NCBI RefSeq assembly: GCF_018688375.1 | Contig: NZ_CP061318.1 | Location: 1,054,001-1,118,000, forward strand | Direction of reading: 5' to 3' | Length of the DNA stretch: 64,000 bases | Source of the DNA: Polynucleobacter sp. AP-Ainpum-60-G11 | Lineage (GTDB): Bacteria > Pseudomonadota > Gammaproteobacteria > Burkholderiales > Burkholderiaceae | Part shown: one piece after another, positions 59,075-64,000 of the stretch | Numbering within the stretch: the first letter of the stretch is position 1 | How the letters are laid out: every line of letters starts with the position of its first letter | The notes under the pieces: model-generated | What the model saw: only the letters and a program-made list of their open reading frames with translations | What the model was told of the DNA's origin: nothing | The model's database searches: none | Translations under genes and position numbers: made by a program

Positions 59075-60493
59075 TTAAAACTCAGCATGCACCCTAAAAG
59101 ACAGGATGTTCACTGGACCGCGGGCAGAGTTATAGGCCGGATTGATGATGTGCTGAAAGTTCAAACCAGCGAGTACGTTCTTAATAACCGTAGCGTTGTA
59201 ATAGACCTCACCAATCCGCTCCGGTGAGTAAGCAATCGTTTGACTTGGGCTAGCGTAGTCACCAATGAAGTAAGACACACCCCCTGCTTGCAGGTAGCCA
59301 CGGCGATAGCTCGACAAACCATTTTGCATTGCAGAAATACCAACACTGTCATTGGGACGTTTCCAACTTGTGCCGTTCATACCCATACCAATCGAGATGG
59401 AATTGTCCGCTTCTGTAAACGACATCGTTTCGGTATGACCATCGGATGTGAAGGCGCGGCCATAAATACCAAGATCCTTGGTTAAAGCTTGTTCACCATG
59501 CAAACCAATACCAGTTTTAATCTGCATATTGTTGCGGACATTATTAATGGCTTGGGTGCCTTGGCGAGCATTGGGATTTTGATCAATGTAATTGGTGGCA
59601 TCCGAGAATCGCGCCAACATCATCTTGTTGCGATAGGCTAAGACGCTGACCTTGCCCGGAAGATCGGCAATATTGTGCTGGCGCTCTACCTCTACTTGAT
59701 CACCATAGGTATTAAAGATTTGCCAATTAAGGTCACGGCCATTCGGTGATTTGGGAGCGAGCATTCTGGAAGCGCGCATCACCCAGTTACCGAGATACCA
59801 CTCCCCCGCTAAGCCCCAGCTGTAACCTCTGGCATCGGCTGCATAGTCATAAGCCAGATAGGTCATATTGCCCCAGTTCATAAACTGAATACGGGGATCT
59901 TTAGCATATCGGCTGTCATCAAAAATATCGAGCGTAGAGAACTGACCGCCAGTGAGCACCACGCGATTACTACTTACGGTTTGCGTAATTTGATTGGCTT
60001 CATTTTCCAGAACGACTTTATCGCCCTCTTGATTGATGGTTTGACGCACAAAAGCGCGGGCAGAATAATACTTGGCTTGCGCGCCATTGGCTTTAGTTGC
60101 CTCACCGTTGGTGAAGCCACCCAAACCATTTAAACCGGAAAAAGGAACTCCAGAAATCACTTCTGGATTGAAGTAGATATCGGTGTCTGGTGCGACACGA
60201 GCACCAAAGAACAAAGTACCTGACCAGGTATAACTCATCGCCTTATCGTTAGATAGACTTCGCATACCGGAGTATGAGGACGTGAAGTTGTTATAGCGCT
60301 GATTAATGTAAGTTGTTTGCCCGTGAAGATTTACGGGCAATCCAAAGAGCTCTCCCTCAGTTGGAACACCCTCAATTGGAGAAGCAAAACTTGCAATCTG
60401 ATCTGACCCTGATCCCGCTTTTTGTGCGAGCGCAGTCGTGCTGCTAAAGGCAACAAGCAAGCTCAACAGAAGAAGATAGGATTTGTGGGTCAT
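59075..60493 (-). CDS. Probable OprB-type carbohydrate-selective porin
   Basis: 472-residue outer-membrane protein with a signal peptide (LSLLVAFSSTTALAQ) and an end in aromatic Phe (SFRVHAEF), as expected for a beta-barrel. FNPEVISGVPFSGLNGLGGF, FDDSRYAKDPRIQFMNWG and AYDYAADARGYSWGLAGEW are typical of the OprB-like family. Members take up sugars or other small solutes. It lies 175 bp upstream of the efflux operon and is likely a separate transcript; substrate unknown. Confidence 0.8.
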   Translation of the reverse strand: MTHKSYLLLLSLLVAFSSTTALAQKAGSGSDQIASFASPIEGVPTEGELFGLPVNLHGQTTYINQRYNNFTSSYSGMRSLSNDKAMSYTWSGTLFFGARVAPDTDIYFNPEVISGVPFSGLNGLGGFTNGEATKANGAQAKYYSARAFVRQTINQEGDKVVLENEANQITQTVSSNRVVLTGGQFSTLDIFDDSRYAKDPRIQFMNWGNMTYLAYDYAADARGYSWGLAGEWYLGNWVMRASRMLAPKSPNGRDLNWQIFNTYGDQVEVERQHNIADLPGKVSVLAYRNKMMLARFSDATNYIDQNPNARQGTQAINNVRNNMQIKTGIGLHGEQALTKDLGIYGRAFTSDGHTETMSFTEADNSISIGMGMNGTSWKRPNDSVGISAMQNGLSSYRRGYLQAGGVSYFIGDYASPSQTIAYSPERIGEVYYNATVIKNVLAGLNFQHIINPAYNSARGPVNILSFRVHAEF

Positions 60494-60637
60494 TCACAAT
60501 TTCACAATACTTAGCATCAATGACCAATGCGTAGCTAAAAGAAACTAGAAGCAACTAAAGGCCAGATCTACCGGGGTAAAAACAAGACAGCTCGGATAGG
60601 CACGGCGTGAGATTGAAGCTCAACAGGAGTGCAGACC

Positions 60638-60663
60638 AAATTATCCCTAAAAAGGGTTAATTT
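60638..60663. repeat. Imperfect inverted repeat between recR and the porin gene
   Basis: AAATTATCCCT (60638-60648) and AGGGTTAATTT (60653-60663) pair with one mismatch around a 4-base loop of A's. It lies 3' of recR and 5' of the porin gene on the minus strand, so it could be a weak terminator or porin operator. No long U-run follows. Confidence 0.4.
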
Positions 60664-60708
60664 ACCTAGAATTTATGTCGCTTTAGTGACTATTTAGCTG
60701 TGGTGATA

Positions 60709-61323
60709 TTAGCGACGATCCATCAGCGCCCTGGCTAATGTACCGGCATCGACATATTCCAGCTCACCACCCACCGGAATACCTCTGGCGATTCTGGTGA
60801 CTTTGATACCTTTGGATTTGAGCACTTCACCAATGTAATGGGCTGTTGCCTCACCTTCACTAGTGAAATTCGTTGCCAGAACTACTTCTCTCACTGGCAC
60901 TCCAGTATCTGGCGCTTCAATGCGGCTTAGCAATCGATCGAAATGAATTTCATTTGGGCCCATGCCATCGAGTGGTGAGATGCGACCCATTAATACAAAG
61001 TAATTACCTTTGAAACTCAAAGTCTGTTCGACCATCACTTGGTCAGCAGGCGTTTCCACAATGCATAGTAAAGATGGATCACGACGATCATCATTACAAG
61101 TAGTGCAAATTTGGGTTTCGGAGAAGGTATTACAACGAGCACAGTGGCCCACCGTCTCCACAGCCTCACCTAATGACTGAGCAAGCACTGCTGCGCCATT
61201 GCGATCATGCTGCAGCAAGTAAAAAGCCATACGCTGCGCAGACTTTGGTCCCACTCCAGGCAATACCCGCAAAGCCTCGATCAAACGACCGAGAGCGTCT
61301 TGCGGAGCTTCTTGACGTGCCAT
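60709..61323 (-). CDS. recR: Recombination mediator RecR
   Basis: Zinc-finger and Toprim protein of the RecFOR pathway that helps load RecA on gapped DNA. 204 residues: an N-terminal helix-hairpin-helix ([17 protein letters not shown]), a C4 zinc finger [16 protein letters not shown], the Toprim core ([13 protein letters not shown]) and a C-terminal Walker-B-like end. It follows ybaB by 25 bp. The dnaX-ybaB-recR order is widely conserved. Confidence 0.98.
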   Translation of the reverse strand: MARQEAPQDALGRLIEALRVLPGVGPKSAQRMAFYLLQHDRNGAAVLAQSLGEAVETVGHCARCNTFSETQICTTCNDDRRDPSLLCIVETPADQVMVEQTLSFKGNYFVLMGRISPLDGMGPNEIHFDRLLSRIEAPDTGVPVREVVLATNFTSEGEATAHYIGEVLKSKGIKVTRIARGIPVGGELEYVDAGTLARALMDRR

Positions 61324-61348
61324 TAATTAAACAGTTTTTGATTAATCA

Positions 61349-61672
61349 TTAAAACGGCAGCTTGAAGCCAGGAGGCATTGGCATACCAGCAGTAGCCCCA
61401 GACATCACTTGTGAGCTAGCAGCTTCTACTTGTTTGAATGCATCTGTATAGGCAGTGACAAGCAAGTCTTCGAGCATTTCGCGATCATCCATTGCACCTG
61501 GATCAATCTGCACACGCTTCATTTCGTGTTTGCCAGAGATAGTGACTTTCACTAATCCACCAGCCGCTTGGCCAGTGACTTCTAGCGCAGCTAATTGCTC
61601 TTGCGCTACTTTCATCTTCTCTTGCATCTGCTGGGCTTGTTTCATCAAACCCGCAAGGCCACCTTTCATCAT
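61349..61672 (-). CDS. ybaB: YbaB/EbfC nucleoid-associated protein
   Basis: 107-residue dimeric DNA-binding protein. The N-terminus is Gln- and Met-rich ([18 protein letters not shown]), followed by [20 protein letters not shown] and [17 protein letters not shown]. It occupies the usual place between dnaX and recR and may influence expression or nucleoid structure. Two adjacent ATGs exist (61672 and 61669). Confidence 0.97.
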   Translation of the reverse strand: MMKGGLAGLMKQAQQMQEKMKVAQEQLAALEVTGQAAGGLVKVTISGKHEMKRVQIDPGAMDDREMLEDLLVTAYTDAFKQVEAASSQVMSGATAGMPMPPGFKLPF

Positions 61673-61727
61673 CGCTTTATTTCCTTTGTTTACTAATTTT
61701 TATATCTATGAATATTGAACTGGGCAA

Positions 61728-63404
61728 TCAAAGAGGCTTTACAGAGCCACCGACTACTTTGGCTCCAAACTCTTTTTCTAATTGCTGAATAAATGGATCC
61801 TGCGCAATCATCTGCTCTGCGTTTTGTCTTTTCTCTTGATGAATCTGGGCATCGACTTTAGCGACTGTCTTACCTTCAACTTCACCTTTTTCAATGATGA
61901 CTTTGATAGGTTTGCCAAAGTGCGCAGTCAGTGCGTCTGCAAGACGACCAACAGAAGCTTCGGATGCCAGTTGCGGCATCGGTGTCACAACCGTGGCACG
62001 CACACCTGCTGGTGAATCTTCCCAATCTTGCAACTCGGTCTGAAACGCTAACTGCTGCACTAAACCTTTGACCGGTAACTGACGCATTAAGGCATGCCAG
62101 TCTGGGCGATTAGCTGCAGATGCGGTAGCAGTTGGTGCAGAAACTGCTGGAGCCATGGCAGCAGGTTTAGCTGCGGCTGGAGCAGATGCTGCAGGCGCAG
62201 ACCTGACTGGCGCAGCAGTTTGATTTGCTGGTGCAGACGGTCTTGGCGCTGATGCTACCGAGGCTACTGGTGGCGCTGAGCCCCCTGCTCTGCCGGGAGT
62301 TTCATTCCCAGGACGAAAGGCCAACATGCGCAAGAGCGTCATGGCAAAGCCCGTTTGCTCATCAGGTGCCAGTGATAAATCGGGACGGCTAGTAATACTA
62401 ATTTGGTAGAAGAGCTGCGCTTCTTCTTTTGTCAGCGCACTAGCTAAGCGACGAATCTCTGCTGCCTCTGGCCAGTCTTCTAATACGGACTCAGGAACAA
62501 TTTGTGCGGCTGCGATTTTCTGAATGAGGCTAGATAAATCGGCAAGCGCTAAAGAGAAAGACATACTGCGCTCGCCCATCTCATTGGAGATATCTAACAA
62601 TGTTGCGCCATCTTTAGCAATCAATGAATCCAAAATTCTGATGAGATAAGCATCATCTAATGTGCCGAGCATGCCACGCACTGCTTCTTCGGATACTTTG
62701 CCTGCGGCATAGGCAATGGCTTGATCCGTCAGTGATAAAGCATCGCGCATAGAGCCTTGCGCTGCTTTTGCCAAAACACGCAGTGCATTGGTTTCACATT
62801 CAACTTTTTCTGCGGCGAGTACTTTTTCCAAATGCTCAACGATAAGCGGTACTGGCATTTGCTTGAGATTGAACTGCAAGCAACGGGACAGAATGGTTAC
62901 CGGGATCTTTTGGGGATCAGTAGTCGCAAGTATGAACTTCACATGTTCAGGCGGCTCTTCGAGCGTCTTGAGCATGGCATTAAAGGCATGATTGGTGAGC
63001 ATGTGCACCTCGTCAATCATGTAGACCTTGTAACGCGCATTACTTGGTGCGTAGGCTGCTTTTTCTAATAAAGCGGCAATATCGTCTACCCCGCGATTAC
63101 TCGCAGCATCCATCTCGATATAGTCAACAAAACGACCTGCATCGATTTCTAGGCAAGCCGGGCATTTTCCGCAAGGCTCTGAGGTCATGCGACCTTGACC
63201 ATCCTCCCCAGTGCAATTGAGGGCTTTGGCCATAATTCGGGCAATCGTGGTCTTTCCGACCCCGCGAGTGCCTGTAAAGAGCCAAGCATGGTGTAGTCGA
63301 CCTTGGTCTAAGGCATGGGTTAATGCCTTAACCACATGGTCTTGTCCTACCAATTGGGAGAAAGTTTTAGGGCGCCACGAACGGGCTAAAGCCAATGCAG
63401 TCAT
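61728..63404 (-). CDS. dnaX: DNA polymerase III subunits tau/gamma
   Basis: Clamp-loader ATPase of about 558 residues. Walker A is GTRGVGKTT, the zinc module has CGKCPAC and an upstream Cys, and EMDAASNRGVDD and DEVHML identify the AAA+ core. A Pro/Ala-rich linker (about 370-440) and domain V follow. I took the ATG at 63404, matching the usual MT-LALARSWRP opening; another ATG is at 63413. No A-rich slippery site is visible near the linker. It diverges from ffs. Confidence 0.96.
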   Translation of the reverse strand: MTALALARSWRPKTFSQLVGQDHVVKALTHALDQGRLHHAWLFTGTRGVGKTTIARIMAKALNCTGEDGQGRMTSEPCGKCPACLEIDAGRFVDYIEMDAASNRGVDDIAALLEKAAYAPSNARYKVYMIDEVHMLTNHAFNAMLKTLEEPPEHVKFILATTDPQKIPVTILSRCLQFNLKQMPVPLIVEHLEKVLAAEKVECETNALRVLAKAAQGSMRDALSLTDQAIAYAAGKVSEEAVRGMLGTLDDAYLIRILDSLIAKDGATLLDISNEMGERSMSFSLALADLSSLIQKIAAAQIVPESVLEDWPEAAEIRRLASALTKEEAQLFYQISITSRPDLSLAPDEQTGFAMTLLRMLAFRPGNETPGRAGGSAPPVASVASAPRPSAPANQTAAPVRSAPAASAPAAAKPAAMAPAVSAPTATASAANRPDWHALMRQLPVKGLVQQLAFQTELQDWEDSPAGVRATVVTPMPQLASEASVGRLADALTAHFGKPIKVIIEKGEVEGKTVAKVDAQIHQEKRQNAEQMIAQDPFIQQLEKEFGAKVVGGSVKPL

Positions 63405-63435
63405 GTACTCCATTCTAACAAGCTAAAATGGAATT

Positions 63436-63532
63436 GGACGGGCCTCCCCGCATGGCGGTTTGGATAACCTGGTCAGGTCGGGAACGAAGCAGCCAAACCC
63501 AATTCTGTCAGTGCCGGGGGTCGGGCTCGTCC
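63436..63532 (+). ncRNA. ffs: 4.5S RNA (small bacterial SRP RNA)
   Basis: About 97 nt. Terminal GGACG (63436-63440) pairs with CGTCC (63528-63532). The apical domain is diagnostic: CTGGTCAGGTCGGGAACGAAGCAGCC, split here as CTGGTCAGGTC plus GGGAACGAAGCAGCC, containing the GGAA-type tetraloop and the asymmetric loop that binds Ffh. A TAAAAT at 63424-63429 serves as a candidate -10 for a start at about 63436. It is divergent from dnaX, whose start is 31 bp away. Confidence 0.95.
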
Positions 63533-63655
63533 ACCCTATTTATACAAGTGGTTGATCTAAATGGCTTTAGTTTTTCATATGCCATCAAATTGATGATTTG
63601 TAGCACCTAGCTGTAACACCTTGGGTATCTATTGACTAACTAATCAAGGATATTC

Positions 63656-64000
63656 ATGGCAAATCTAACGGGCTTATTCCAACGAGGATCAATCTACTAC
63701 GTGCGCATTGTTTTGCCACGCGAACATCAATTAAGAAGTAGCTATAAGAATGGGTGCTACGTCGCAACTTTAGGTACATGCACATACCGGGAGGCACTTC
63801 TCAAGGGGACAATAAAGAGAGCTGAGATCCTTGGCTACTCAACCATTGGAGCTACCAATACACCTCTACAGGAAAGCCTCAGAAGCCTCACATTAAGTCA
63901 GATATTCATTCGGTGGCAAAGAGCTTCACCACGCTCTAGAGACTCTCTAAATGCCTGTAAAAGATCTCTAAGGTTCTATGAAGAGTTTACAAAGAATCCC
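63656..64000 (+). CDS. Tyrosine recombinase / integrase, N-terminal part (runs off the window)
   Basis: The ATG at 63656 has AAGGA 6 bp upstream and the frame stays open for 115 codons to the right edge. The product begins with LFQRGSIYYVRIVLPREH, the short beta-stranded N-terminal module found on many genomic-island integrases, continues with TLGTCTYREALLKG, and then enters a helical core-binding (SAM-like) region (SLTLSQIFIRWQRASPRS). The catalytic domain with the R, H, R and Tyr residues lies outside the window. Its place 123 bp after ffs suggests that the 3' end of the SRP RNA gene is the attachment site. Confidence 0.8.
   Translation, partial: MANLTGLFQRGSIYYVRIVLPREHQLRSSYKNGCYVATLGTCTYREALLKGTIKRAEILGYSTIGATNTPLQESLRSLTLSQIFIRWQRASPRSRDSLNACKRSLRFYEEFTKNP

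Noticed and set aside
61728..63404. Programmed frameshift in dnaX producing a separate gamma subunit
   Set aside because: No A-rich slippery heptamer was seen near the domain III/linker boundary, so only the full-length product is supported.
63428..63610. 60-codon open frame across the SRP RNA gene
   Set aside because: It runs through the 4.5S RNA, whose structure fully explains the conserved bases; no ribosome-binding site.

Overview
The window looks like a stretch of a small, mid-GC betaproteobacterial chromosome of the family Burkholderiaceae, most like a freshwater Polynucleobacter. This rests on the protein sequences, on the conserved order ndk-rlmN-ispG-hisS-yfgM-bamB-der-hfq-hflX-hflK-hflC-hisZ-purA, on the surE-pcm-nlpD cluster, and on tight packing with many 1-8 bp overlaps. 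Nearly all of it is core housekeeping DNA. I see no CRISPR array, insertion sequence or rRNA. The only clear sign of a mobile element is at the far right edge.

Left part (1-9.5 kb): the end of a FixL/DctS-type sensor kinase with its FixJ-type regulator, then folD and an M3 oligopeptidase on the plus strand. Facing them on the minus strand is the nitrogen-control operon glnA-ntrB-ntrC followed by xth. The glnA leader carries a sigma-54-like promoter and two NtrC-type sites, while NtrC itself has a Pro in its GAFTGA loop.

9.7-18.4 kb: a run of minus-strand genes (CinA/MoaB-like protein, EI24/CysZ-like membrane protein, sterol-desaturase-type hydroxylase, polysaccharide deacetylase, periplasmic beta-propeller, hrpA). 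18.4-26 kb: argA starting head-to-head with hrpA, then yggX, rpiA, tal, trxC, a DUF2892 protein, rlmB, rnr and tRNA-Leu(CAG).

26-33 kb: the most accessory-looking region. It has poorly characterised membrane and cytosolic proteins, a dienelactone hydrolase, an MFS transporter, a channel-like protein with a TVGF pore motif, a 51-residue small protein, a papain-like Cys/His/Asp protein, and malate synthase G (glcB).

33-52.9 kb: the large conserved cluster for translation, GTPases, membrane-protease control and outer-membrane assembly (purA to ndk), a BI-1/YccA protein, rlmD, a DEDDy exonuclease, nlpD, pcm and surE. pilF and rodZ are missing between rlmN and ispG, and rpoS is missing downstream of nlpD, compared with related genomes.

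53-60.5 kb: a complete tripartite heavy-metal-type RND efflux system plus an OprB-type porin. 60.7-64 kb: recR, ybaB and dnaX, then the 4.5S SRP RNA gene, immediately followed by the start of a tyrosine-recombinase gene that runs off the window. This is probably the left edge of an integrated genomic island.
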